Positions 36,127-44,901 of a stretch of DNA of 46,349 nucleotides are shown one piece after another. The notes beneath the pieces were generated by a model. That model was not told the DNA's origin and did no database searches. It worked only from the letters and a program-made list of their open reading frames with translations. Made by a program: the position numbers and the translations under genes. The number at the start of each line of letters is the position of its first letter. The stretch's first letter is position 1. The stretch comes from Schizochytrium sp. CCTCC M209059 (taxonomy: Eukaryota > Sar > Bigyra > Thraustochytrida > Thraustochytriidae). The DNA lies in assembly GCA_000818945.1 (NCBI GenBank), contig KN805378.1, forward strand, positions 148,408 to 194,756. Direction: 5' to 3'.

Positions 36127-37512
36127 ATGTCGAGCGTGACGCAGGCGCTGGCAGAAGTCCAGTTTGAGGCGGCGCGCGGCGTGCGCGCGGCAATCTGGAG
36201 CGAGAAGCTCGAGATCATTGACAAGTGCCGAGCGCTTGTGCACAAGATTGAAGGCACAAAGGACGAGAAGGAGGAGCAGCAGGTGAACAAGGATGACGAG
36301 GAGAAGCGCATGGATGCCTTCCGCGCCTGGCTCAGGGATAATGGCGTAGAGTTGACGAGTGTAGACTTTGCGTGGATTGAAGAGCTTGGGTGCAATGGTG
36401 TCAAGTGCACGCGAGATGTCGCCGAGGATGAGGTGGCTTTTGCCGTGCCCCGCAAACTCATGATATCCATCGAGGCCGTGGCGAGATCGCAGTCGAAGCG
36501 CAATGTGGTTGGAGAAATGCTTCGTACCGATGGACACGTCCGCAGGGTGCCGAGTTTGGCACTCGCGCTTGTGCTGCTCGTCGAGGTCTCGCGCGGCGAG
36601 GATTCCTTCTTCAAGCCATACATTGACATTTTGCCGCGCAAGTTCCCGACATTACCCATGAGCTGGACGACGGAGGAGCTCGACGGGCTCGAGGGGACCG
36701 AGGCCGGCCGGCAGGCGGTGCTGCGCATTCTGAATTCCTTCATGTTCTACTGCCACGTGGAAACCCGTCTGCGCGCGAGCATGCCAAAGCTCAATTACGG
36801 GCTCTTTCTCTGGGCGTTGGAAATCGCCATGACGCGCCAAAACCCCGTCCCACTCGAGGCAGACCCTTCGCAGCACGGTCTGGCACTTATTCCCGTCTTT
36901 GACATGTGCAATCACGACGAGGGCAAACACACGGCATCGTTCGACATGGCCTCGGACATGCTCGAGTGCGCAGCCATGCACGCATTTGCCAAAGGAGACG
37001 AGTTTCGCATCTTTTATGGACCGCGACCCAATGACACGCTCTTGGTGTACGCTGGCTTTTGCATGCCTCCTGGCAAAAACAAGCATGACGTTGTCATGGA
37101 GCAGATCAATCTGCGCGGAGACGACCCATTACTGCCTCTCAAGCTCACGCTGACCTCGGATGCCAGGCTCGATGGCTTTTCCCCGCTGAGTCTCGAGCCA
37201 GAAGGCAAAGCAATGCAGACCGCGCGGCTCGCGGTGGCCACAAAGGACCAAACGGCCCAGATCTTGCGCGCAAAACAGACGCATCCCAAAGATTCTGTCA
37301 AGCTATTTGTGATTCCAGCCTGTTCGGAAGAACACGATCGTGAGGCTACAAAATACCTCGGCTCTATCGCACAAGAGGTTCTTGAGCACCGCGCGAAGGA
37401 CATTGAGGCGCGGCGTGACCGCGTGAAACCGCTTGTGGCCAACTATTTTGAGGCGCAGATTGCGACGCTTGAGGACTTTGTGGCCAAGACGAAGGCAAAT
37501 GATTCCAGCTAG
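36127..37512 (+). CDS. SETD3-like SET-domain methyltransferase
   Basis: The 461-residue protein has a split SET domain (about 75-310) of the Rubisco LSMT/SETD3 class: FFKPYIDILP (161-170), PVFDMCNHDEGK (256-267) with the SAM-binding N262-H263, and DEFRIFYGPRPNDTLLVYAGF (291-311) with Y297. The all-helical Rubisco-LSMT substrate-binding domain follows. Human SETD3 methylates actin His73, and the DMCNH and IFYG blocks match that branch well, so an actin or other cytosolic substrate is more likely than histones. This is inferred. A charged helical segment (1-60) precedes the SET domain. ATG at 36127 is preceded by GAAG, with A at -2 and purines nearby. Confidence 0.88.
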   Translation: MSSVTQALAEVQFEAARGVRAAIWSEKLEIIDKCRALVHKIEGTKDEKEEQQVNKDDEEKRMDAFRAWLRDNGVELTSVDFAWIEELGCNGVKCTRDVAEDEVAFAVPRKLMISIEAVARSQSKRNVVGEMLRTDGHVRRVPSLALALVLLVEVSRGEDSFFKPYIDILPRKFPTLPMSWTTEELDGLEGTEAGRQAVLRILNSFMFYCHVETRLRASMPKLNYGLFLWALEIAMTRQNPVPLEADPSQHGLALIPVFDMCNHDEGKHTASFDMASDMLECAAMHAFAKGDEFRIFYGPRPNDTLLVYAGFCMPPGKNKHDVVMEQINLRGDDPLLPLKLTLTSDARLDGFSPLSLEPEGKAMQTARLAVATKDQTAQILRAKQTHPKDSVKLFVIPACSEEHDREATKYLGSIAQEVLEHRAKDIEARRDRVKPLVANYFEAQIATLEDFVAKTKANDSS

Positions 37513-37704
37513 ATTGTTGTCGCAAAAAATAAATGAATAGAAAAGGACTCGCTGGAAGGTTTTGCGCAAGAGCAAACAGATGAAGAGGAAAGAATGAGTC
37601 GTTGTTAATTTCGACCTTCTTTTGTGACGCCGGAAGAATTCTCCTTATACATTAGTCTTTTGTGCTTGCGCTTGCTCCGTCGCAACCGGACGCAATAGGG
37701 TCTT

Positions 37705-38430
37705 TCAGAGCTGGCTCGTGCGCGAAGCCTCGTTCGCCGCCGATACGTCTGCCATATCCATTGTTATATAAAGTTTTTTGTCTCTGATGTAGGCCAAGAC
37801 AGATGGTTCGACAATCTTGGCAAGCGCGTCAAAGTTTCCTGTTTCGCATGCCTCTCGCGCCTTGGTCGAAGAAGTGCCCTTCCTTGGCGCCTGTTCATAA
37901 ATGTGAATGTCAAAGTTGTCGTGCTGTGGAAGGCTTTCGCCATGACGAGGAAAGACGACAATTTTGGTCAATGCCAGGATTTCATTGGACTTTTTCCATT
38001 TGCCTTCGAGAAGGTCTTGGCAAGTATCGCCTCCAAGCGCGAGGGTTAACTCAATGTCCTGGTTCTCTGGTAGGGAGCGCAAGTGCTCAAGGACGTCAAA
38101 CGTGCCAACAGGTTCTCTTTCGCCGTTGTCAAGCTTTTTGTCTCGACGTTCGAACTCATCAAAGAGCTGCTTTTCGATGTCGCTCACCTCGACGTTCGGT
38201 ATGCCAGCAAAACATCTCCTCGCCATTTCAAGCCGGTCGTCATAGTCGGCCAAATTGTGCTTGGTCGAATAGATGTGCCTGTACACGGGGCCGACCAGCA
38301 CTTGGTCAAAGTCCTCGGCGAGCCTTCGAACCAGCGCGAGATGGCCCTCTTTTCCCGTGGGAGGGTTGGAGCTGCTGCCGAAGATAGCCACGCGCTTCTT
38401 CTTTGTCATTCTCTTCTCTTCTGTCTCCAT
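37705..38430 (-). CDS. NadD/NMNAT-like nucleotide adenylyltransferase, copy A
   Basis: The 241-residue protein shows the cytidylyltransferase-like fold of nicotinate/nicotinamide mononucleotide adenylyltransferases: VAIFGSSSNPPTGKEGHLALV at the N-terminus, VEVSDIE, TFDVLEHLRSLPE, LALGGDTCQDLLEGKWKK, IVVFPRHG and TSSTKAREAC, which stands for the ISSTxxR ATP site. NadD makes NaAD from NaMN and ATP. The nucleotide loop is unusual: the HxGH motif reads TGKEGH, two residues longer and without the first His. ATG at 38430 has A at -3 and G at +4; a second ATG seven codons on is possible. A related copy lies 957 bases upstream on the same strand, so this is a tandem duplication. Whether NaMN, NMN or another substrate is used cannot be read from sequence. 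Confidence 0.82.
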   Translation of the reverse strand: METEEKRMTKKKRVAIFGSSSNPPTGKEGHLALVRRLAEDFDQVLVGPVYRHIYSTKHNLADYDDRLEMARRCFAGIPNVEVSDIEKQLFDEFERRDKKLDNGEREPVGTFDVLEHLRSLPENQDIELTLALGGDTCQDLLEGKWKKSNEILALTKIVVFPRHGESLPQHDNFDIHIYEQAPRKGTSSTKAREACETGNFDALAKIVEPSVLAYIRDKKLYITMDMADVSAANEASRTSQL

Positions 38431-39387
38431 GGTGTGTTGTGCGCCACCACAGAGCGGCGACGCTCGTACGTAGGCGCAGCTAGCTTCTCCGCCTTGGGGT
38501 TTTGCCTTGAGCAAACTTTTGCTGTTTGAAGAACCCTTTGGTCACTGCATACCTATGCGATGTGAAAGTGTGCACACGCGCTGCTGAGCGAGGGAAGAAC
38601 GAAGGGACGAGTAGAGAGCCAAGCTGGACGTTTTTTGAGTGCGCAACGTGAAGGGAAGTTGCGACAGAAAGGGCGAAGAAGAAAGAAGAATGGGGAGAGA
38701 AAGGACAATTCAAGAGAGTCGCAACGACGACGACGACGAGGGCCACAAAGATGGGGGGTTGAGGAAACAGCCCAAGCGAGTTGCAAAAAATGTAGCAGCG
38801 ATTATCTTACCTGAAAGGAGGATGAACAAAGAAGAAAGGGTGTTCGTTTTCTTTTTGTTTGAAGAAAAGAGAGAAAGAAATTGTCGAGATTGCTAGATTG
38901 AAATGGATTGCTCGTGATGCAATCGCCAGGGTAAATTTGGTTCTGGCAAGACGAATTGGTCTCGTCATGAAGATGTATTCGCTACCTTAAAGATTCGTCT
39001 AGAGGATGTAGTAGAGAGCTTGTTGATCACAAATCTTTCGGTCGTGCTCGTTCATGCTGCGAGTGCTTTTAGATTTTCTTCTTTGTCGCATGAACTAGTA
39101 GATGCCGAGATAGCTATAGCAAGTCCTCCCATGGTGCAGGATTGACTTGACTCTACCGTTTTCTGTGGCGCTGCTGTCTATTCCCATCAATACCATTTCC
39201 CACAGGTGATCATTGGTGATCACTAGTCTAGTCTGTGCGAAAACTTGAGCTTCTCTTCGTGAGTACAGTCGTCAGCCTTTCTCCGTGCGCGGCATTCGCT
39301 TCCACGCATGGCAAAAAGTCTTGCGATGGTGGGTCGTTTCTTTCAAAGCATACATTCACTCGTTTTCTTATAAAATAATTATAAACA
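38431..39387. other. Spacer between the two NadD-like genes
   Basis: These 957 bases are AG-rich on the plus strand around 38640-38880 and AT-richer beyond. GGTGATCA occurs twice, 11 bases apart, near 39207. No coding or RNA gene is supported; it should hold the copy A promoter and the copy B 3' UTR. Confidence 0.45.
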
Positions 39388-40086
39388 TCAAGTAGCATCT
39401 AGGCCTATTGGTGCTGGGGCCTCTGCATTCTCGGCCTCGTGGCCATAACCGTACAGCTTGTTCGCTTTGATGTAGGCAACAACATCCGGGTGCAGATGCT
39501 TGGTGAGGGTTTCTTCGTCGCCAACCGCGCAAGCCTCACGCACGGCAGTGGAGGAGACGTCGGATGTCCTGGGTATCTCGTAAAAGCTAACTCCTTTTAC
39601 TTTTGATGGATCGTACTCGGTTACCGCGACGCCCGGCCGACGAATGACGGCGATCTCAGTGGACGCGAGGATTTTATCACCGTTCTTCCATTTGCCTGCG
39701 ACAATGTCTGCAAAGGTGTCGCCGCCAAGCGCAAGAACGAAATCCCTGTTCTTGTTCTCCGGGACCTTGCGCAAGTGCTCGAGAACGTCATAGGTGCCGA
39801 CTCGTTGACCGGCCTCAACAATCTGCGCGATTTCCTTTTCAATAAGGGACACTTCGACTTTGCCTTCGACACCTGCAAAGCACCGTTTAGCCATCTCCAC
39901 GCGATGCTCAAAGGGCGCAAGTTTGCTCCTTTTGGAGTCAAAGATGTGTTCGTACACCGGAAGCACAACGACACCATCAAATTTGGACGCGAGAAAGCTC
40001 ACGAGGCCCAGGTGCCCACCGGTCCCCGTTGGAGGGTCCACGCTGCTGCCAAAGATGGCCACCCGTTGTCTCCCCGCGGTCGCCAT
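39388..40086 (-). CDS. NadD/NMNAT-like nucleotide adenylyltransferase, copy B
   Basis: The 232-residue paralogue of copy A has the same landmarks: VAIFGSSVDPPTGTGGHLGLV, VEVSLIEKE, TYDVLEHLRKVPE, LALGGDTFADIVAGKWKNG, IAVIRRPG and VSSTAVREAC, closer than copy A to canonical NadD. The loop is again two residues longer than HxGH (TGTGGH). The copies differ in the segment between VEVS and TYDVLEH and at the C-terminus, here ending in an Ala/Glu/Pro tail, so divergence is old enough for separate roles such as NaMN versus NMN, or different compartments. ATG at 40086 is clear. It is divergent from the shikimate-pathway gene, with 557 bases between starts. Confidence 0.84.
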   Translation of the reverse strand: MATAGRQRVAIFGSSVDPPTGTGGHLGLVSFLASKFDGVVVLPVYEHIFDSKRSKLAPFEHRVEMAKRCFAGVEGKVEVSLIEKEIAQIVEAGQRVGTYDVLEHLRKVPENKNRDFVLALGGDTFADIVAGKWKNGDKILASTEIAVIRRPGVAVTEYDPSKVKGVSFYEIPRTSDVSSTAVREACAVGDEETLTKHLHPDVVAYIKANKLYGYGHEAENAEAPAPIGLDAT

Positions 40087-40643
40087 GGCGTCGCAAGCGG
40101 CAGTCTCTCCCCGGCCCTCTTTCCCCGCGCTCTCCTTCTCTCAACCTGGACTTTGTCTTGGTCTCGGTCCGAGTCCTGACCGAGGTCTGCCGTTCTCGCT
40201 CTCGCTGTCGCGGTCTCTGTTTAGTGGAGCCCGGGCTGCTCTTGTCTCCGTGCTCGTGCTGTCTTCCTTTCCTGTTCTTTCATTCACTCATCCCTTTTTT
40301 TATCTACTGTTATAGGCGCATTCACTCAGTCGTATTTGCACATACTTCATTCATTCATCCTACATTTATTCATTTATTCATTCATTCATTTATTCCTTCA
40401 TTCACTCATACATTCATTCATTCATTCATTCGCATTTATTCACGCTATCCTCGGCAACCAAGTTCGAGACGCGAGCGAGCGGCTGCCAGCCTGCAAAGCC
40501 AAGACGCAAGTCCGAGGCGGCAGCGAGCGCTGCGAGATCCCGCGTCCGGCGCACCGCGGAGTCCTCGCCTCTCCGCGACGTCTCGAGCAGAGGTGGAGGA
40601 ACAGGGAAAGAGGAGCGCCAGAGGAGAAGAGCACCCGTTCAGC
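40087..40643. promoter_or_regulatory. Head-to-head promoter region, NadD-like B / shikimate fusion gene
   Basis: This 557-base divergent spacer is CT-rich near the NadD-like start, with an ATTC-rich microsatellite in the middle. The plus-strand frame of the shikimate gene is open through it, but the translation is repeat-derived (FIHSFIHSF). Confidence 0.45.
40340..40445. repeat. (ATTC)n microsatellite region
   Basis: Imperfect ATTC units, with interspersed ATTT and CATAC, cover about 100 bases in the divergent promoter. Confidence 0.85.
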
Positions 40644-43544
40644 ATGGGCGAGTCCGTGGTGGTCGTGGGCATGCGCGGCGCCGGCAAGTCGACGCTGGGC
40701 CGCGTCGGCGCCACCGCGCTTGGATACGCGTTCATTGATATGGACGAGGAGCTCGAGCGGGATGCCGGAAAACCCTGTGGAGACATCGTGGCTGCCGAGG
40801 GCTGGGACGGCTTTCGCAGACTCGAGCTCGAAGCCTTTGAAAAGGTGCTTGCAGCACATCCGCAAGGCGCCGTGATCTCGTGCGGCGGCGGCATTGTGGA
40901 AACCGAGCCTGCTCGCGAACGGTTGCAGACGCTGCAGGCTGTGATTTTTGTGGATCGCCACATCAAAGACATTGTGGCCGAGCTCGAGGCCAAGGAGGCT
41001 GCCAATCAGGCCGAAGTGGAAGACTCGCAGAGCTTGGCGCGAAGGCCAAAGTACGGTGCCGGGATCGAAGAAGTTTATCAGCGGCGACTGCCCTGGTTTC
41101 TTGCCTGCGCTACACACCGTTTCTGCATCGGTCTTGAGGACAGAGAATGGGATCGTGTATCTGCAGAATTCACTGCCTTTGCTCGCTCGCTCTTTGTCGC
41201 GCCAGAGCCCTCGGCATTGGTGCCCAATTCGCGTCTTCACCTTGCCTGTTCTGCCACGGAGGTTGGCAAACTTGCAGCAGCTGGCGCAGATGGCGTTTGG
41301 CTCGGAGGCAGTGAGCTCGTCGAGCAGTGGCCCGCCAAGTTGGCCATGGCGCGTCGGCGCACAGCGTTGCCTGTCATCGTTGACGCGGGCCAGGACGATG
41401 CGCTTGCCGTTATGGGTCTACGGCTTTCTGCCGAAGCTGTTGCTGTGGACTCGGCGAAGGTCATGGAGTCTGCCTTGCGCACGGTCTCCCCCCGCTGGTT
41501 CGGCACGACGGTCTTTGCAGTGCGCGTCGCGGTCAAGAACCTCTCGAGTGCGGCGTCAATCGAAGCTTCACTTGATGCTTTTTGCGCAGGTGTCTCGTCT
41601 GAGCACGCTTCACGGATCGCTCTGCTCATTGTTACGGCGCCCCGCATCGCGGATGCGCTCGAAGCTACCCGTCTAGTCACTGCATTGGAGCGTCGCGTGC
41701 AAGCTGCGGCTGCCAACAGCAGTGGCAACACACTTCCCAAACTGCAAGCCTTTATGCTGGATGTCGCCCGTTGTGAGGGCGAAGGCGTTCCATTAGCTCA
41801 GGCCTTGGCTTCGGGTCGTTGCGGCCCTGCACTTCTGCCCTTGTCGCCCGCTGCAGCTGTCCAGCTTCGCGAGGCTTTGCCAGTATTTCCGGAGCGCCAC
41901 TTTTGTCTCATTGGCGGATCTGTGCGCTCATCTCCGTCACCGAGCATGCACAATGCCGGATTTCGGGCTCTCGGTCTTCCTGCGCGCTACACGTTGTGTG
42001 AAACGATGGATGGCGCGCGGATCCAGACAACCTTGGAAACGGAGCGTTTTCGAGGTGCTAGCGTCACCATGCCGCACAAGGAGCTCGTCCTTGAGTACAT
42101 GGACACGCTCTCGGATGCGGCCAAGCGCATCGGAGCCATAAACACTGTCATTAAGAGCAAGACGGACGAGCTTCATGGTGACAACACGGACTGGTTTGGA
42201 CTTTATCAGCTTTGCAAAGCTGGTCTTGCAGCGCGAAAAGAAAACGCTTCCGAGACGCAGAGCCGAGGTAAGGCGCTGCTGTTGGGCGCAGGCGGCACAG
42301 CGCTTGCCGCAGCGTACTGCATCGAGCAGCTCGGTCTTGATCTCATTGTGTGGAACCGCTCGACTGCCCGGGCAGAGGCCCTCGTGTCGTCCTTTCCCGG
42401 CACTGTACTTGCGGATCTCGAAGGTTTCTCGGACCCAGTCGATTTAATTATTGGTACAGTGCCGGCCTCGTCTGGCTTGCGCATGCCCGACGAGGAATAT
42501 CTGCGCGAGCACCAGCCAGTGGTGGTCGATGTCGCCTACAGGCCGCGCCAAACGGAGCTGCTGAAGCAAGCCGCGTCGTGCGGGTGCATCACATACGAGG
42601 GCATTGACATGCTCGTGGAACAAGGATTGATGCAAATGGCGCTGTGGACGGGCAAGCCTGTGGAGGAGGTTCCTCGCATTGAAATGGAGACGGCGGCAAG
42701 GAATTTTTACGCCGACACGGATCCGGCATGCGAGCGTTACTATCTGTTTGGGCACCCGATCCGTGCATCGCCTTCGCCAACGCTTCACAATCAAGGTTTC
42801 CAGGCCCTGCGCATGACCCGCCACTATGCGCTGTGCGAGTCCTTGGACATTGATGTGGTGGCTCGCAAGGTGCAAGAGCCCTCTTTTCGGGGAGCATCGG
42901 TGACAATTCCTCACAAGGAGGCAGTGGCGCCGTTGTTGAACAATTTGACGCCCGCAGCCGAGGCGATTGGTGCGGTGAACACAATCATTCGTAAGGATGA
43001 CACTAGTCTGTTGGGCGATAACACGGACTGGCAGGGCATTCGAGCGCTGCTGGCGCGGTCACCGCGGCTTTCGCAGCTCGCGGATGACGGCGCCGGTCCA
43101 GCCGTGGTGCTTGTCGTTGGTGCCGGAGGCACTGCATTGGCGGCAAGCTACTGCGTGGTTCAAATGGGTTTGCAGCTCATTGTGTACAACCGCACGTTTT
43201 CCAAGGCCGCGACTGTGGCCGAACGCTTTGGCGGGGCTGCCGTACAGACGTTGGAGGAACTTCCTGCCGTGGACTGCATCATTAGCACAGTGCCAAGCGG
43301 GGCTGGATTTGAGGCGCCATCGCATTTGCTTGCCAGCAAGCCAGCCGTTGTCGACGTTGCGTACCGTCCTCGACGCACGAAACTGCTGCAACAGGCGGAA
43401 GCGTGTGGCTGTGAGACGTACGAAGGTATCGAAATGCTTGTGGAGCAAGGTCTCGTGCAATTCCAGCTTTGGACCGGCTGCGATGCGCCTCGAGCGCGTG
43501 TCGAAGAGGCTGTCTATAAGTTTTACGAAGAGAGTGAAATATAG
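40644..43544 (+). CDS. Shikimate kinase / degenerate dehydroquinase / tandem shikimate dehydrogenase protein
   Basis: The 966-residue protein follows the C-terminal order of the fungal AROM complex, then adds a domain. Shikimate kinase: P-loop GMRGAGKST (9-17), D32/D34, R58 and GGG (81-83). Residues about 200-410 resemble a type I dehydroquinase barrel (GADGVWLGGSELVE, LPVIVDAG), but I find no His/Lys Schiff-base pair. Shikimate dehydrogenase 1 (about 420-690): SSPSPSMHN, VTMPHK (K479), GDNTDW (D516), GAGGTALA. Dehydrogenase 2 (about 699-966): SPSPTLHN, VTIPHK (K758), GDNTDW (D795), GAGGTALA. Both keep the catalytic Lys-Asp pair. Dehydroquinate synthase and EPSP synthase are absent. Fungal quinate repressors share the kinase-dehydroquinase-dehydrogenase order, so a quinate or regulatory role is an alternative. 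ATG at 40644 precedes the kinase directly. Confidence 0.88.
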   Translation: MGESVVVVGMRGAGKSTLGRVGATALGYAFIDMDEELERDAGKPCGDIVAAEGWDGFRRLELEAFEKVLAAHPQGAVISCGGGIVETEPARERLQTLQAVIFVDRHIKDIVAELEAKEAANQAEVEDSQSLARRPKYGAGIEEVYQRRLPWFLACATHRFCIGLEDREWDRVSAEFTAFARSLFVAPEPSALVPNSRLHLACSATEVGKLAAAGADGVWLGGSELVEQWPAKLAMARRRTALPVIVDAGQDDALAVMGLRLSAEAVAVDSAKVMESALRTVSPRWFGTTVFAVRVAVKNLSSAASIEASLDAFCAGVSSEHASRIALLIVTAPRIADALEATRLVTALERRVQAAAANSSGNTLPKLQAFMLDVARCEGEGVPLAQALASGRCGPALLPLSPAAAVQLREALPVFPERHFCLIGGSVRSSPSPSMHNAGFRALGLPARYTLCETMDGARIQTTLETERFRGASVTMPHKELVLEYMDTLSDAAKRIGAINTVIKSKTDELHGDNTDWFGLYQLCKAGLAARKENASETQSRGKALLLGAGGTALAAAYCIEQLGLDLIVWNRSTARAEALVSSFPGTVLADLEGFSDPVDLIIGTVPASSGLRMPDEEYLREHQPVVVDVAYRPRQTELLKQAASCGCITYEGIDMLVEQGLMQMALWTGKPVEEVPRIEMETAARNFYADTDPACERYYLFGHPIRASPSPTLHNQGFQALRMTRHYALCESLDIDVVARKVQEPSFRGASVTIPHKEAVAPLLNNLTPAAEAIGAVNTIIRKDDTSLLGDNTDWQGIRALLARSPRLSQLADDGAGPAVVLVVGAGGTALAASYCVVQMGLQLIVYNRTFSKAATVAERFGGAAVQTLEELPAVDCIISTVPSGAGFEAPSHLLASKPAVVDVAYRPRRTKLLQQAEACGCETYEGIEMLVEQGLVQFQLWTGCDAPRARVEEAVYKFYEESEI

Positions 43545-43672
43545 CTGGCTGGCCATACATAGCATTACCTAGGTTACAACAAATTCCTTTTCTTTATTGA
43601 TCTCTCCACTATAAATTACAAGGCATGACCTGCTGATTATCTTGCGCCGAATCTGTCTCAGGAATCGTGTCT

Positions 43673-44161
43673 CTAGTATTGGTCGACAAGAAACCCAGGA
43701 GAGTTGAGACGCTGCAGAGCTTGTCTTCGTGCGATTTCTCTCAGTTCATCATCTGTAAAGTCTTGAGGCGAGCCATTCCCATTGGTGCGATGGGCCTCGA
43801 GATCACTGCCTTCTTTGGCTGCTGCCTCGGCTCTGCTTTCGCGATCTTCATAGAGTAGACTTTCCTGTTCTGGAAGCTGGCGCGTCGCACGTTCATATCG
43901 TTCGGCCCGTTGTGCTTTGATGGTTTCGTAGTCGGCCTCCTCTTGGGCGCCCTGCTTGCACTTGAAGACAAGTACAAAGGAAGACAAGAGGATGATGAAA
44001 ATGCCGACTGCGATGCCCACGATTGCCAAGACGGATAAATTGCCGCTATCCTGAGCCTCTTCGGTTGCGGTGTCCTGCGTCCCTGCACCCTGTGCGTCTA
44101 CCCATAATTGCGCAGCAAGAGCAGCCGCAAGGGCGAGAGACTGCTTGTCAGCCACGGCCAT
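43673..44161 (-). CDS. Small single-pass membrane protein of unknown function
   Basis: The 162-residue protein has an Ala/Leu-rich N-terminus (SLALAAALAAQLWVDAQG) that looks like a signal peptide, a short Thr/Glu/Asp-rich outer segment, one strong membrane helix (about 45-66, VLAIVGIAVGIFIILLSSFVLVF) and a charged cytosolic tail with YETIKAQRAERYERA and DELREIARRQALQRL. That is type I topology. No family is recognised. ATG at 44161 (context GTCATGG) was chosen because the longer open frame has no upstream ATG. It converges with the shikimate gene across 128 bases. Confidence 0.7.
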   Translation of the reverse strand: MAVADKQSLALAAALAAQLWVDAQGAGTQDTATEEAQDSGNLSVLAIVGIAVGIFIILLSSFVLVFKCKQGAQEEADYETIKAQRAERYERATRQLPEQESLLYEDRESRAEAAAKEGSDLEAHRTNGNGSPQDFTDDELREIARRQALQRLNSPGFLVDQY

Positions 44162-44901
44162 GACCGGAGGGAATGGCACAGACGTGACGCTGCGCAAGAC
44201 GCCAGTCTCTTGTTGTTTGCAGCAAGAGCGCTGGCCTGCTGCCACTGTCCCGGCTGCCAGGGTCTTTCTCACCGCTGCTCTCGTCGCAACGGCGTCGTCG
44301 TCTGGCGCAAATGGCCTGCACGTTTGTGTCTGTCTGGCCGATTGTCTGTTTGTCTTCGAGTTTTTTGGGGGGCTCGCCAAAGATCAAAGTTTTATGCATG
44401 AATACGGTGGCTGTGGCAGTTAGCTAGCAGTGAGATCACGGTGAAGACTACTCGTAATATGGTATGTCGTAGGACAATTAAAGAGGATACCGAGTGTAGT
44501 TCGTAATCGACGACTTTAGCCTTCGACTTGGACAGAAAAGAAAGAAACCCGCGTCCCTTCTGATTTGCCATCTACGCTTCCTTCCGTTTACAATAGCCGT
44601 CCACCAAGTCATTATTTTACGCAAGCAAGGTCTCTTCACTCGGGAGATCACAACCGGAGATCATGGTATAGGCATAAGAAACAAATAAATTCCGGGGGGG
44701 GGGGGTTAGGGCTAGTTTGATTGTACGTACTTTTTCGACGACGTTTTCTGTACGTACTTTTTCGACGACGTTTGTGTAGTTGTAAGTAGTATCACGCCAG
44801 CGATGACGACGACTCGAAATGTAGGGGGACGAAAGCAAAAGTCGCAGACACCACCAGCAACGGTGAGTGGATTGTATGATTATCCGTGCTGGACAATTGA
44901 T
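44162..44901. other. Intergenic region upstream of the small membrane protein
   Basis: These 740 bases lie between two minus-strand genes. They include a poly-G run at 44694-44705 and a 25-base direct repeat at 44722-44773. No gene is supported. Confidence 0.45.
44722..44773. repeat. Direct repeat, two 25-base copies
   Basis: Identical 25-base copies start at 44722 and 44749, each containing TACGTACTTTTTCGACGACG, and are separated by two bases. They lie in the 3' flank of the carrier gene. Confidence 0.9.

Noticed and set aside
40029..40643. N-terminal extension of the shikimate fusion protein
   Set aside because: It is made largely of the ATTC microsatellite and lies over the promoter. The kinase P-loop begins directly after the ATG at 40644.
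44162..44380. 73-codon extension of the small membrane protein
   Set aside because: It has no ATG, and the chosen ATG at 44161 starts a signal-peptide-like sequence.
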